Source: Rosa chinensis
Lineage: Eukaryota > Streptophyta > Magnoliopsida > Rosales > Rosaceae
Direction: 5' to 3'
NCBI RefSeq assembly: GCF_002994745.2
Contig: NC_037093.1
Span: forward strand, 67,785,510 to 67,849,509
Length of the DNA stretch: 64,000 bases
Numbering within the stretch: the first letter of the stretch is position 1; each line of letters opens with the position of its first letter. This document shows positions 47,300 through 59,266 of the stretch, in pieces. A program made the position numbers and the translations under genes. The notes under the pieces are model-generated. The model was not told where the DNA came from. It ran no database searches and worked only from the letters and a program-made list of their open reading frames with translations.

Positions 47300-47890
47300 T
47301 TTTTTTTTTTTTTTTTTTTTTTTTGAGGGGAAGGGAATCAGGTTCTATTAATATAAAGATCTTTGTCAATCAAGTTAGAAGAATTCGAAGATCCCTCATA
47401 TTACATCTCAATGCCCAAATCAGACTGCATATAGCAGCGCTACCAAAAACAAAAAAACCAAACTAAAAAGGAAAATGTAAAAAAAAACTCGTACACCTAT
47501 CCAACCCTAAATCAGAGCCACTGACTTGACAAGCGTTGATGCCTAAGACCCTCCTAGTATACATTGCCCCTCATCAACCAGCAAACAACTACAATCGAGG
47601 GCAGAACATGGTAAGGATAATTATTCAAATCAAAAGAACACAATTAGGGCTCTGCCACCCCCCAAAAACCCTCAACAGGCGCGATCCAACAGAGAAAAGA
47701 GGGAATAATGGGTTAGCCTAGCAGGCAAACGGCAGACCCCACTGCCCCAGGCCCAGCCCAAAACCGGGTTTCCCGCCTTGAAAACTGGAGACGCAGACCC
47801 GATCGAATTCGGCACCACCTCCACCAAAGCTTGGGCCAGTTTGCTGTCACCAATCCAGACCGCCTCGGCGACCCATTTATTCTAGCCCAT
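47300..47890 (-). mobile_element. LINE- or SINE-like retroposon remnant, - strand
   Basis: A 25-T run at 47300-47324 reads as a poly-A tail on the - strand. It is preceded there by CTGATTCCCTTCCCCTC and, further upstream, TTTATATTAATAGAACC, as in plant LINE 3' UTRs. The body to about 47890 is GC-rich and contains an AACCCGGTTTTGGGCTGGGC phrase. No conserved domain is left, and the 5' boundary is a guess. Confidence 0.5.
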
Positions 47891-48424
47891 CATCCTCCCC
47901 TCCATTGTTTGTTTACTTATTTTGTATTAAAATGGACTGACGTTGGGCTTTAGTCTGTTTCAGAATCTATATGGGCCGACTATGATTGGGCTCTCGGTCA
48001 AAGCACACCGTTTTTATAACCAGGCAGCGGAACTGACCTGACTCTCTGATTACCGCCACAGCCCTGGTAGGCTTTCTACTATAAAGAGTTAAAGACCACA
48101 CCAACGAATAACGCAGTCACTCCAAACCCCAAACATCACCGTTATAGGAGCTCCGGAATCACAGAAATCTCAGCTCAGAATCGCCGTCACTCCCTTTTCG
48201 CATTGGTAAAGTTTCTATGTCCCAAAACGATTTCAATAACTCTGCAGATGAACTCCGTAACGTCATTACTCTATCTGCGTTCTCCATTACTTAGGGTTTT
48301 GAACTTTAAATCAGAAATTTTGATTCTATTTACGGTTTTGTTAGAGTCCTCATAGAATTTTGGTTTTGGTTTTGGTTTCTGTTTCTGTAGGTAGTTGGAA
48401 ATTTTGTGGTTGCGGAAGGTTTAT
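47891..48424 (+). promoter_or_regulatory. Promoter and leader of the PHAX-domain gene, with leader intron
   Basis: TATAAA lies at 48080-48085. Transcription would start near 48110. A splice donor (CATTG|GTAAAG) at 48206 and an acceptor (TTCTGTAG|GTAG) ending at 48390 define a 185-bp leader intron. The intron's 3' half is rich in the TTTTGG phrase. Confidence 0.55.
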
Positions 48425-50618
48425 ATGGAAGGAGAAGATAGCGTATTAGATTCAATATATGATGATAACTTTGAGGATGGTGAGGATGTCGAAATGCTCG
48501 ATGTCGAAGAAGGGGAGCTTGTGGAGCATGAATCGCAGAATGGCTCGGTACAGGGGAGTGGGGGGAATGACAGTGGAGGAAACCAAGAGCATCAGAGTAA
48601 GGGTAGCAAGAATAAGAGGAAGAAGAGGAGAAATAAGAGAAAGAACAGCAGCGGCGGCCCATGGACTAATGTATTTGACATAGACAGGTTATGTGCTGCC
48701 CCCTGATTGCGAATGAAAATAATTACATGTATTGGACTTGATTTCGGAGCTCTATGGTGGATCCTAACATTTGTTTGATTTTCCATTTGACAGGTTTGTT
48801 TCGGAGACATGTAGAAATTTGAGAGAGAAAAAATCGTATATGGTATACACTGCTGTTGGTTGTCTTGGTGTTGCTGCATTGTGTGATCTCATCAAAGAGG
48901 TAATTTATATAATTAAGATACATGATTATTATAATTTCTTTTGTGGAAAAGGATGATAAAGTAAATTATACAACTTTGGATTGTTATCTTTTTTACTCTT
49001 TGTATTGTGATGATCTTCCTCCTTGACAGATACCATTAGCAACTGGTCGTAAAATATGGTACATGTTTATCTTCATTAATATGTGCCTTATTTGAGATGA
49101 TCCGACCTTGCTGCTAGTGTTAAGATGCACTTTGCACTCAATACCTTTGAGCTGGGCTATCAGTGATTTTCTCAATTGAAGATCATCTATAATGTATGTC
49201 AATCAATTCTATTCTATACCTTCTTGAGAACTCTTGGTTTTTTTTTTTGCTAATGGGAATCCTGTTATCAAGTGAATGGGTAATGCTCCTTGATGTGCAT
49301 TATCGTTGGTTACTCTTAAGGTTGCCTTTACATACTGAGACATCTTTCTCCTCTATAGTCCCCCTTCACCTTGTAGATTTTAGATGATCTAAAGTTGCTG
49401 CTGGTCTAAAAAACTGCGTCTACCATTGTCCATATTAATTCAAGAGTGGTCTTAATTCTATCATGTACCTTCTTGAACACTCCTGTTGTTGGGTGAATGA
49501 ATTATGGATTATGTACCTGGAAGTGCTTTCTGATTACACTTAAGGTTGTCTTTATCTCCAAGCCATCTGTCTCATTTTTAGTCCCTTTCACAGTATAGCT
49601 TTAAGGGGAAGCTGGGATATCCTTCGTAGGGAGTGAACTTGAAGGGTTCAACTTACCTTTTTCAAGTGAACATGAGATTCTGGGTAGAATAGTTTGGATC
49701 AACCAGAGCTGACAAGTCTCATCCACTGTATTTGGCAATGCAACCTTTCGTAATTTCTGATTCTCGGTATTGTTTCCTAGCCTTGCAGATTTCTCACCTT
49801 CAACTATCTCCTTGACTAATGTCTGAATTTGATTGTGTGTGTTTGTTATAGGTGTTTCTATATATCTTGTATATGAGTTTATTCATTACTTGTAGTCCAG
49901 AGGGGATCATATTTAGAGAATGGTTACTTACTATCAGCTTGAAACATCCATAATGAAACAATGACACCTTTTTCAGGTGAATGCAATCCAGGCATGTGGA
50001 GGTCAGATGACTGCTAATGGCAGACGTTTGCGGACAGGTGGTGGTCTGCTGTGGAATATCATCAAAGCAAGAGAGCCAAAGGCCTATAAAGAGATCATGA
50101 AGAAAGCCAAGGAATTTGAGGTGCATTATCAACCTTTTTTTTATTCTAAAGGAAAAATAATTGGCCGTATAGTTGGTGTCTAATTTGAGCTGCTGCGTAA
50201 TTTTCTGTTACTTGACTTTTGCATGCTCTATTTGAATTAGGGAACTGGTGTACGTAATGATGTTTCTGTTGTCATTATTGCCCAAACATAGTCTTAATCA
50301 CTCTTCTTTATCTTTTCTATCCTTCTGCAGAAGCAATTCAAGCAACCATATAATAGACAACCACCAACAAACCAAAGTAAAGTAGAACCATCCCAAGTAT
50401 TTGCTGCTACATCAGAGGATGCGACTCCAGCCAAATTTTCAAATGATTTGCAGCATGTATCTGAAATGACTGAAATGACCGAAATGCCTGAAGTTCAGAC
50501 TAGAGACAATCAGTCAAATCCCCGAAGTGAACACGTTTCTGTTCATGATAGGCTAAGGGTACCTGTTTCATATGATGATGACCTGCTTACAGGGGAACCC
50601 AAAGATGATGCAATTTGA
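48425..50618 (+). CDS. PHAX: PHAX RNA-binding-domain protein
   Basis: Four exons, 48425-48687, 48794-48899, 49977-50120 and 50331-50618, give 266 residues with GT-AG introns in frame. The N-terminal third is acidic (GEDVEMLDVEEGELVEHE). A strongly basic lysine/arginine stretch follows at about residues 60-75 (KNKRKKRRNKRK). The PHAX domain spans about 83-172 and includes DIDRFVSETCRNLREKKSYM, a VNAIQACGGQMTANGRRLRT block and GGLLWNIIKARE. The tail is hydrophilic, with a TEMTEMTEM-like repeat. In animals PHAX bridges capped snRNA to the export receptor CRM1. Plant proteins with this domain are less studied and lack much of animal PHAX, so a role in snRNA handling is family-based inference. ATG 48425 is the first in frame after the leader acceptor. 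Confidence 0.92.
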
Positions 50619-51126
50619 TTGCTGAGATGATCCTTTTCTGTTCTTAAATGTTTGGTCAGAGGGTTGGCATTAGTTTACTTACAGATGGGAGTTATTTATT
50701 TGTTTTTACCATAGTTAGAGAGGAGTATATTGGCATTGTGAACTTGCGTTTAACTAGAATTTCCAATGAATCCACAAGTTCTTTTTACCCCTGTGATTAT
50801 TCTTATTTCAATTCATTCTCCGTGGGAAATGTCTACAAGTTCATTGAATTCTAGTGGAATAGGTTCTGAATCATTCAAAACTTAAAGGTGCATAACTGCA
50901 TATGTTGTCTTCTTGCTGAGCATCTGAGCATTTTGATGGTTTATTGACCAAATGAATAGAAATTGCTTTTCAAACAAGGTCTTGTCAGGCTGTCTTTTCA
51001 AAACTATGACAGTAGTGTGTTGTGTTAAAATGTGTGTGTGAATTACAGTATATAGATCAAACAGATCAAATGGCATTGCCCAACACGAAAAGAGAAAGGC
51101 CAACTGCTTCAAAATCTTTACAGGCA
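50619..51126. other. Convergent 3' regions of the PHAX and PP2C genes
   Basis: 508 bp between two genes transcribed towards each other. It must contain both 3' UTRs. No other coding signal is recognised; the small frames at 50648-50854 and 50882-51151 are chance. Confidence 0.6.
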
Positions 51127-52423
51127 TTAGAATGAACTGAAAAACAGGCAAACCACAGTGCAGTCGTCTATCTTAGAAGTTGGGTACTTTGTGCTCCATG
51201 TGGCTCTAGCCGTCTCAGTCACAGTCCTAGCAGCTGCCTCTGCACTCTCGGCTTCCCACACAATAGACGCAACTTCATTGTTACTAAGCACATCCCATAC
51301 CCCATCAGTTGCAAGAACAATGAACTGATCTTCGGAGGTCAGGCAATGATGGGAGACATCAGGGGCGGCAATGATGCCATAATCTTTGAGTACAAAGTCC
51401 CCAAAAGCTCGGGACATGGCTAGGCCTGGAAGGAATTCATGGGGCAACCACACTCTCTGGATGTGTTTTTCGTGTTCTAGTGCAATCACTCGACCGTTGC
51501 ATGCTCTTATTCGTTCTGCTTCATCTGCATTAAAAGGGATAATTAGTCACATAACTACTTCAAACGTTCAAGAAGTAAACCAGGCTAGCTAGGATTAACT
51601 TACTTGGTAAACCAGGCTTTAGATCAGTGGTTAATTGAATGCCTTCAATTCCATTCTCAGTCATTGTTCCCAGGATGGCTCTCGAGTCACCCAAGTTAGC
51701 TATAAAAAGGTCCTCGCCCTGTTTGATTCATAAAGTTAAATCCCAAGAAAAATAAAGAAGGAATGACAATTTGGTTGAATCATACTTTTCTTTTTACCTG
51801 TCTTATGACAACAACAGCAGTGCTTCCACTACAAGAACAGTCCAAATTTTCTTGGAGCTTAATCTCCTTGTCCATTACTTTGAAGGCATTAACCAGTGCC
51901 TCTTCCCACTTATCAAAGTTCTTGCTTGGTTCTGATTCAGTATCCGTTTCGTCGTTGTGATTTTGTTCACCATCTGATTGTATTACTAAAGTGACTTGTT
52001 CAAGAGCTTCCATTTGGCTCTGTAGTAGTGCTGGTAGGTGATTCTTCACCATCTCACTCACTATGTGACCATTCTTTCCATGCCCATCAAAAACTCCACA
52101 GAAAGATGAATCTCCAACTCCATAGCCCTAATGAAATGAAATGAAAAAATAGGTTCATGGTATATTCAGCATGCTATGGGACATGAAGTTATTCATATCA
52201 GAATTCAAACAATGAACAGATCATGCTTTGATAAACAACTACAAAAACAAACCTGGTAAAGAATGGCACTGTCTTGGTTTAGTCCTTTGCTTCCTTCCTT
52301 AGAATAAAGCGAACCAAGGCTCTGAGTCCTAAAAGAACCACTGTTCTTTCCAAAGAACATTGCATTTTCATTGCCATCTTGAATCTTTTGACCTGAATCT
52401 GAGCAGGATATGCAGATTCCCAT
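51127..52423 (-). CDS. Protein phosphatase 2C with lipidated-type N-terminus
   Basis: Four exons on the - strand, 52423-52253, 52127-51798, 51718-51604 and 51524-51127, give 337 residues. The N-terminus MGICISCSD has Gly2 for N-myristoylation with Cys4 and Cys7 for palmitoylation, so attachment to the plasma membrane is likely. PP2C motifs in order are VFDGHG (D71, metal ligand), CSGSTAVVV, ANLGDSRA, LPHEFLPGLAMSRAFGDF, VLATDGVWDVLSN (D279) and KIDDCTVVCLF (D325/D326, metal ligand). An acidic insert (GEQNHNDETDTESEP) lies at about residues 110-125, between FDGHG and CSGSTA. The enzyme is a Mg/Mn-dependent Ser/Thr phosphatase. It resembles plant clade E PP2Cs; the substrate is unknown. It converges on the PHAX gene. 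Confidence 0.95.
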
Positions 52424-54095
52424 TGAAACTGGAAATGGGGTTTTCTTTTTTCTTCCAGCTACTCTTCCATATTAATCCAAATGTCACTCAAGTCGCCTCT
52501 TTCATCATGAATATAAAGGACCACACAATGGGGCATGTTAGAAAAATAATAATGACTATATTATTATTGGAGCATATTTGAAGTGTCTCTCAGGGCGCTG
52601 AAAGGAAATTCAAGAAGAACCACTAACTATATTTTAATGGTTGCTTGTCCTTAAGATTCATACACCAGTTGGATTACTAATTTAGTATCATAGACTTTTG
52701 GATTACTTGTCATGACGGGTTTTACGGTTTTACTTTTACTTGTTCTTTTCTCAGATGAGTGACTCAGAAGGCACAAACCCATGTTAGGGAAGTGGGAGAG
52801 GGAGATCATAGAAGCAAGGTTAACCTTGTTTTGCCCACCATCAACAGTAAAAAAAATTAGAATGACTGTCTTGACCAACTTCATACACTTTAGAGATGTC
52901 TCTAGAGTGCCTTAAACTTGAAGAAAAGAAGATCAAGACAGTTGGGGGTCAAACTTTACAAAGAAGACAATAAGCAAAATAGTTTAGTATGAAATTGTAT
53001 GAACGTGGAATTATGATTTATACTTTATAATTGTTCAAGATGCAAAAGAGGAAAAGGACCCACATAATACCTCATGCCGGCAGAGTTCTTTGAGCTTTCT
53101 TCAGCTGAAGAGTTTATTATCAAAATGAAACTAATTATAGAAATAATATTCCACCGAAAGAAAATTCTAGATATAATTAAAAATATTGGGTGATTGAGAT
53201 CATCCATTTGAGTTGACTTCTACTTAATGCATACATGGATGATGGATTCGGATTCTATTCCAATTTCTGGGATTCTGCAGTTCATAGAAAACCAGTATAT
53301 TGACTTCCACCTTTTTTTTTTTTTTTTTTTGTGGATTTCCAATTTGTTGAACTCCATAGGCTAGGGAGATAACAAATATTCAAACAGTAATCCACTGACT
53401 TGTTTTATAAGGGAAAAAACTTTAGCCTCACTCCAAAGGGCAGGCCTTGCTTGCTGTTGGGACGTGGGAGCTTCTAAACTTCTTATCACAAGGCAAATGA
53501 AATCAATATCTAATGTATATACTGTCATCAAGTGTCTTCCTTTTCTCCTTTGCATTCTAGCAGCATTCCAAAATGAAAAGGGCTTATATTTTGGACACAT
53601 GTCACAAGGTGAGAGTAGCAAATAGCAATTGAGCTTTTTATATTTTATTTTTTTGGTAAAGGCAAGCTGCATATCAAGAATTCTAGTTTTAAGACTTCCA
53701 ACTGCTAATCTTTTAAGTTCCAGAACAAAAAAAGAAAAAGAAAAAAGTACCAATCCTCAAGAATTTACTCCACCACTAGTTTTTTGTATCCACTTGTCAT
53801 ACCCCATTTTAGGTTGTTTATGTGAGAATTTCATAAGGTAAACACTTGAACTCAGTTCAGCAGTAGAATTATAACTGTAATTTTACAAGGTGATCTCGAA
53901 TCACAGAGCACACTATGACAGAAATGCTAAAATAAGCATTGAGATTCATAATAACAATCCATTTGAATTGTCAAAATAAGAGAATCCACAATTTGTACAG
54001 ACAAGATGTTCAAAAATTAACTTCAGTGCAACTACATACTTAAGACTTATAACTTAGAAAGCAGCAAGAGCTCAGAAACTTGATTGCTGATGTTC
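52424..54095. other. Intergenic region between the PP2C and BABAM1 genes
   Basis: This holds the PP2C promoter and leader (left part) and the BABAM1 3' UTR (right part). An 18-T run lies near 53313-53330. No gene is recognised; the 130-codon frame at 53361-53753 (-) is low-information and resembles nothing. Confidence 0.5.
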
Positions 54096-55699
54096 TCATT
54101 GGCTGGATACAGGTATACTATCGTCACCAGGTGCTGAGTCTGCTGGCAACCTTTTTGCGAGAGACTTGGGTATGTCCAGGTAATCTTGTGAGCAACGCTG
54201 CTGAGGGTGTGACAGCAGCAAACACATGTGACGGAAGAGGGTTCGTGATAACCCCTGACCACTCTCCAAGATGTAGCCCTCAAATTCAGTAACATGTTCA
54301 AGGGCTTCCACAAGTTTATCATACACCAGCTGGGGGCAGTTGTCGGGTCCAGGCTTGTCATGAAGGTAAACCACATCCATAGTGAAGATTTTCTGATTAA
54401 CAGGCCATTGATGTTGTGGTTGTAATGATGATCTGCAGTAGATAAGAATCTGAGGGCTAGCATGTCAGGCTTCAAACATTGTGCAATCACAAAAGAAATT
54501 TGAATGTATGGAAACAACACGATAATTGTTGTCATTTGGTAGTTTCCAAATTTGCTTCCTGAACGCCTGTAAAACATAAAAGTCAACTACTTACCACCCT
54601 CAATATTCTTTTCTGAGCCCGAGATTTCTTTGCTTCATGAGCTGCTATTCGAAATAGAGTGGTAAGATCTGCATGCCCAGATGATGAAGTAGGATGCAGC
54701 GCTCGAAAAGCAGCCTTAGCAGACTCGACATCACTGCTAAACTCTTTCCGAATCTACAAAGAGGAAAACAATAAGTTCAAAATCAATCGATAAAGCTAAA
54801 CCAAAGTATCAAAAAATCAAACAAAAAGGACAATCAAGTGATTAACACAACCTACAGAGCATCGTCCACAATGCTTTCATATTCATATTTGGAAGTCTGA
54901 TCAACAATGATTTATATCAAGCATCAGAAAGGACAGCATTACACCGCCGTATGTAGATTAATCTTAATGCAGCAACACTCCACAAAACAGGTCTAGGAAC
55001 AGAGAAAAGTACATTCCAAAACTACCAACAGCCAATTGAAAGTTTGAATTCATTAGGCTGCATCACATGAACCCCAAGCCATTGCATCACATGAAACTCA
55101 ATACATTGCTAGGCTGATCAAATATGGGAAATCATATCCTCCTCTACTATTTGATCAAATCAAGGTCCCAATTTTTTTAAACAGTCAGTAAAATCCTTCA
55201 CTAACCTTGTCCACTGCTTAACAAAAGGACCAGCCTTTCAGACTTTGTGATCATGTACTACTTCATGATCATGGTTTCAACCTAATTTCACTAAATTCAT
55301 CATCCACCAACCAAATATAGGTCTAACCAATTGAAATTTCACACCTTTCCCTAGCCAGCCAACAAAGCAAATCACAACTTAAAAATTGAATCCGCCAGTA
55401 AAAAAAACTAGAAGCCCAAGTAAAGTAAAAAGAGATTGAGAACAGACCCAAGACACGGACTTTGCGAGAACGGAGAAGGCGAATCGGTGTTCCGGGTTGA
55501 TGGTGAGCTTGGCGTTGATGAAGAGAAGGATGGCTTGCTTGATGGAGTCCAATCGGGTAAGGGGCCGCCCATTTGGCCCGCTTTTCATCTCCGACATACA
55601 CTCCGGGTCAACATCCACGCAGAACAGTATGTCCTCGTTGCTCACCCTCTCCGGCCTCAGCGTGTACCTCACCGCACCCGATCCCTCCCCCTCGACTCC

Positions 55700-55705
<6 letters not shown>
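54096..55705 (-). CDS. BABAM1: BRISC and BRCA1-A complex member 1 homologue (BABAM1/MERIT40, VWA-like fold)
   Basis: Three exons on the - strand, 55705-55448, 54753-54595 and 54449-54096, give 256 residues, all GT-AG and in frame. The N-terminal part contains VSNEDILFCVDVDPECMSEM, which is the start of a von Willebrand A-like fold, and LDSIKQAILLFINAKLTINP. Exon 2 carries GHADLTTLFRIAAHEAKKSR, and exon 3 DVVYLHDKPGPDNCPQLVYD and the CLLLSHPQQRCSQDYLDIPK block. In animals MERIT40 scaffolds the K63-specific deubiquitinase complexes BRISC and BRCA1-A, and plants have a BRCC36-containing counterpart. ATG 55705 is chosen because it gives a short acidic N-terminus. An in-frame upstream ATG (55774) would read through the CT repeat as Arg-Glu dipeptides. 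It is head to head with the PITH gene. Confidence 0.93.

Positions 55706-55730
<25 letters not shown>
55706..55730. repeat. (CT)n microsatellite against the BABAM1 start codon
   Basis: About 12 perfect TC dinucleotides immediately upstream of the - strand ATG, read as a GA-rich leader in the transcript. A shorter GA run is at 55829-55844. Both should be polymorphic. Confidence 0.95.
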
Positions 55731-55942
55731 AACAAAGCTCCCAGCTGTACTGCCAGGAAAGAATTACAAGGCACATTAAACGCTGCGTTCCGATGGGAGA
55801 GGGCATTTCAGTCTTTTCGGTGGACGAGTAGAGAGAGAGAGAGTGAAAAGGCGACGGTTCGCTCCCTAAATTCTGGTTTTGCTTCCATTTTCGTCCTCAT
55901 TGAGCTTTTCTTAGAACAAATTTGGGAATCCAGGGGAAGGTG
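55706..55942. promoter_or_regulatory. Shared 237-bp intergenic promoter of BABAM1 (-) and the PITH gene (+)
   Basis: The start codons are 237 bp apart and diverge, so both promoters and leaders must overlap here. A CT run lies at one end (55706-55730) and a GA run at 55829-55844. I see no TATA box, which fits a broad housekeeping promoter. Confidence 0.7.
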
Positions 55943-58722
55943 ATGGCTTGCTTACATGATCATAGCTGCGAAGAACATGATTGCTCCTCTGATTGGTCTC
56001 TCTACAAGCATATAGACCTCCCCAAGGTCAAGTTCTTTTTTTTTTTTTTTTAGTCTTTTGATTTCGCTGTTACTGTGTTTGTTCACGCTGTTAGTTATCA
56101 CAGTTACTGCTAGTGGGTTATACTTGACCAAGTTTTAATCTTGTTGGGTTTTTCTGGAAGTGCCCGGATGAAAATTAGTTATCCTACATGAACCCTTGAG
56201 CTGAATGTTGATTCTTACACGCATTTTACTTTGTGTTGCTTGATTGTTAAGGAGAATAGATAAATTGGAAGCTTGGTTTAGTCTTGTATTTCGAAGGACT
56301 TAAATTTTGTTGGTGGATTGTGGTTTTGGCATTTTGGGTTGTGGGTTTTGCTGTACAAGGAGGAATTGATTGTTGTTGAAGTGCGTTGATTGATACTTTG
56401 CTATGGTTCGAACTGTATATATAGGGTTTTATTTTTTGATTGCCTTGATTCTACTTTCATTGAAATGTCAAAATTTGTCATTGAGAGAATTTCTTTTTGT
56501 GTCTTTAGGTTTCTGCTTTAAATGAGGCAGTTCCAGGCAGTGTCAAGTCTGTGTTCAAAGCTTGGGAGGAACGGCTGAATTCATCTGGGGTAATGTCCCC
56601 TTTTCTATGACTTTTCTGTTTGATCTTCTTGATTTGAAGAGTGGTCTATCCAACAGTTTCCTTTGAGTGAAACATATAGAGTCTGGCAATCATTAATGCT
56701 ACCCTTAACTGTTGAAGCAATAATCCAAACTTAATAAGAAATAACATTCTGGCGAGCAATGTGTTGGCACTAGTCTAAGACTGATTAATGCAGCACGCAG
56801 GGTTTTGATTAATATTCAGTTCAAGTTTACTAAATGTTTTGATTGTGGTTTATGTCTCAGTTGTTAAGCATATGAAGCCTTATTTCATCTTCTTCTCTGC
56901 AACAGGGACATCTGGAGAGCAATGAGGGTGATCCTGAATTACTTATTTTCATTCCGTAAGTGGCATACAATTTTCATAACATGAGTTGTCCATAGTATGC
57001 ACATAAACAAGGAATGCAAAATTGCACTTGAAGAGTCCATTCTTAAATTTAGACAACTATAGTAGATTCATTGCCTTAGTTTTCCAGTCTCCCATCTTTT
57101 CATTCAATTTTCAATGGGAACATATGTTTGATTTTAGTAGATTTTTATGATCTGTCCAACCTTAGTAGCATCTTGAGGTTCACCTAAAACATAACACTTA
57201 ATTTGTGTATCATTATTAAGATCCCTTTGTCTCGTAGTTTATTCTATGAACCTCGTTGAGTGTAGTTAATGGTGCTGATTGATCTGCATTGCTTGTGTTA
57301 TGTTATATTTGATGTTTAACACATCTGCATTTACTATTTACTGTATGTTGGCTGGCATCTTGAGAGCTGTGCTTAGGATCTTCATTTGGGACCAATATAC
57401 AAGATAAAGTTCTTCTCTTATGCTGGTATTTTGCATATGAATTGAGTAGTTATATTTTTGTTTCTGATAGATTCACATCAGATGTGAAGATCAAGAGCAT
57501 ATCAATTGTGGGTGGTGTTGACGGAACAAGTCCTTCCAAGATGAGGGCGTAAGTCCAACCTTTAATATCTTCTATGGCTTTCATATATTGTGTAATTAGA
57601 CGTTGAGGCAAGAAGCTCCGGGAAATGAAGAATATGATTTATTCAAATAAACTCATGGGTCATCCACTTATCACAATGTATTACTTGTAATCGCATTGAT
57701 TTCAAACTTGTCCTTTCTGGCATCCATCTCATGTTTCTGCAGTCAATAACTTTGATTCAGAATCAACTTCGAAATTTATCCTGGTTTCACTTCATGTCAT
57801 TTCTATTACAATTGGAAAATGAAATAACAAGACTCCTTTGCTTACTGTAGGTTCATTAACCGAGAAGGCATTGACTTCTCAGATGCTCAAGGCATGCAAG
57901 CCATTCAGGTAATGCTTTCGTATTAAGCCTGCTGGAGAGTTAGTTGACGAATTCAACATTTCATTTTTTAAAACATGTGTTCTTGTTGTTTGAAGGAGTG
58001 GGATTTGGTTGAAAATTTCCAAGGAGTGTTGGAGTACCAGACGAGGTACTTATTCTTTACCCTCCATACCACATACATGTTGAATAGTTTTGAAGAAGAT
58101 GAAATCCTTATAAGCGGTAATCTTATTCTATTTCAAATTGAGAGCAGTTAAGTCTTAACTGTTGAAGTAGTGGTGTCTGCATACCTCTTATGCCTATAAT
58201 TCAGCATGTCAAGCCGACTTTCCATAAATTAAAAATCTCTTTATGTCTTTTCTTTGGTTATATATCACCATCTCCTATCTTTTTTTTTTCTTTCTGATTT
58301 TCCTTTTCATCGCACAATCAGATATTCCAAATTTCAAAATGTGGGCAGTATCACGTTGCATTTCCCTGATAGTTTTGGTGGTGATACAACCAAGATTGAG
58401 TATATTGGCTTTAAAGGTGAAGCTACTCAGGTAATTTCTAACATTATACTAGATCTTGCTGCTTGAGTTCTGCAAATAACTCATGTCCTTTCATGTCCTT
58501 GGATATGATAAACAGTTAAAGAGGGATGTTGTTGCTACCATAGTTTATGAACTCAGGCCAAATCCTTCTGATCACAAGTAAGTTTTCTTTATCCTAGTGG
58601 AATAGTAAACTGCCCACTGTTAAAAGCAACTTATGTATTGTATATGTCTGCTGTTTTGCTTATCAATTGTGGTTGTTTATAGAACAACGGCTGAAGGTGG
58701 GGGTCTTTCACATGTGGAATGA
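55943..58722 (+). CDS. PITH-domain protein (DUF1000; thioredoxin-like C-terminal / proteasome-interacting family)
   Basis: Nine exons: 55943-56026, 56509-56589, 56906-56955, 57471-57548, 57851-57908, 57996-58045, 58322-58430, 58516-58577 and 58683-58722. They total 203 residues, the usual length for stand-alone PITH proteins. All introns are GT-AG and each phase closes. Recognisable blocks are SDWSLYKHIDLPKVSALNEA near the N-terminus, VFKAWEERL, LLIFIPFTSDVKIKSISIVG, REGIDFSD, the WDLVENFQG/LEYQTRYSKF region and LHFPDSFGGDTTKIEYIGFK. The domain is a beta-sandwich found in TXNL1, where it binds the proteasome lid. This plant form has no thioredoxin domain. The N-terminus MACLHDHSCEEHDCSSDW is rich in His and Cys and might bind metal (inference). 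The cellular role is not established. Confidence 0.95.
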
Positions 58723-59015
58723 GAGCAATAGAGGCTGGAGGTGGAAAACAAATAGATCATCATCGTCATGCTTATTGTAACCTTCAGCGCTTCTTTAGAA
58801 CTGAATTACTTTTGTACATTGGTAATAGAAACACCGGAAAATACTTCCATCGGTGCCGCAATCCTTTTATAGTTTTATTCGTGGCAGCGTTCCATAGTTT
58901 CTTTTTTTGGTTGGACAGTTCTACTTTAATCTACAAGCAATGGACGATGTTGGTAATTTACTATCCGAAAATCATGTTAGTTGCATGTAAATATTACTCG
59001 GGCAGTATAGCTCTC
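58723..59015. other. 3' UTR of the PITH gene
   Basis: No further coding signal. The frame at 58719-59096 overlaps the stop codon of the PITH gene in another phase and is chance. Ends at the TTA next to the fold-back element. Confidence 0.6.
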
Positions 59016-59018
59016 TTA

Positions 59019-59266
59019 GAGCAAGTCCACCCGTTGAGGTTGGCTGGTCAAAACTATTCACTGCTTTTTATCTTTCATTTCCACATTTTTTCTTGACCAA
59101 TCAGATACTGTTCACAAAAAGTTACTCTGGGTCAATTTCTTAACCTGCCAGCTGACATTTGGTGACTTTTTGTGAACAATATCTGACTGGTCAAGAAAAA
59201 TGGTGGAAATGAAAGGCAAAAAGCAGTGAATAGTCTTGACTAGCCAACTTCAACATGTGGACTTGC
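59019..59266. mobile_element. Fold-back MITE, probable PIF/Harbinger type
   Basis: A 248-bp block can fold on itself. The left arm GAGCAAGTCCACCCGTTGAGG pairs with the right arm CAACATGTGGACTTGC, and the inner parts pair too: CTGGTCAA/TTGACTAG, ACTATTCACTGCTTTT/AAAGCAGTGAATAGT, and TTCTTGACCA/TGGTCAAGAA. TTA flanks both sides (59016-59018 and 59267-59269), as in 3-bp target duplications. No coding capacity. Confidence 0.8.

Noticed and set aside
53361..53753. 130-codon - strand frame
   Set aside because: Low-information sequence between two well-defined genes, with no recognisable domain.
55436..55943. Plus-strand frames of 131 and 148 codons over the BABAM1 first exon
   Set aside because: Antisense shadows of BABAM1 exon 1 plus the CT repeat translated as Ser-Leu dipeptides.
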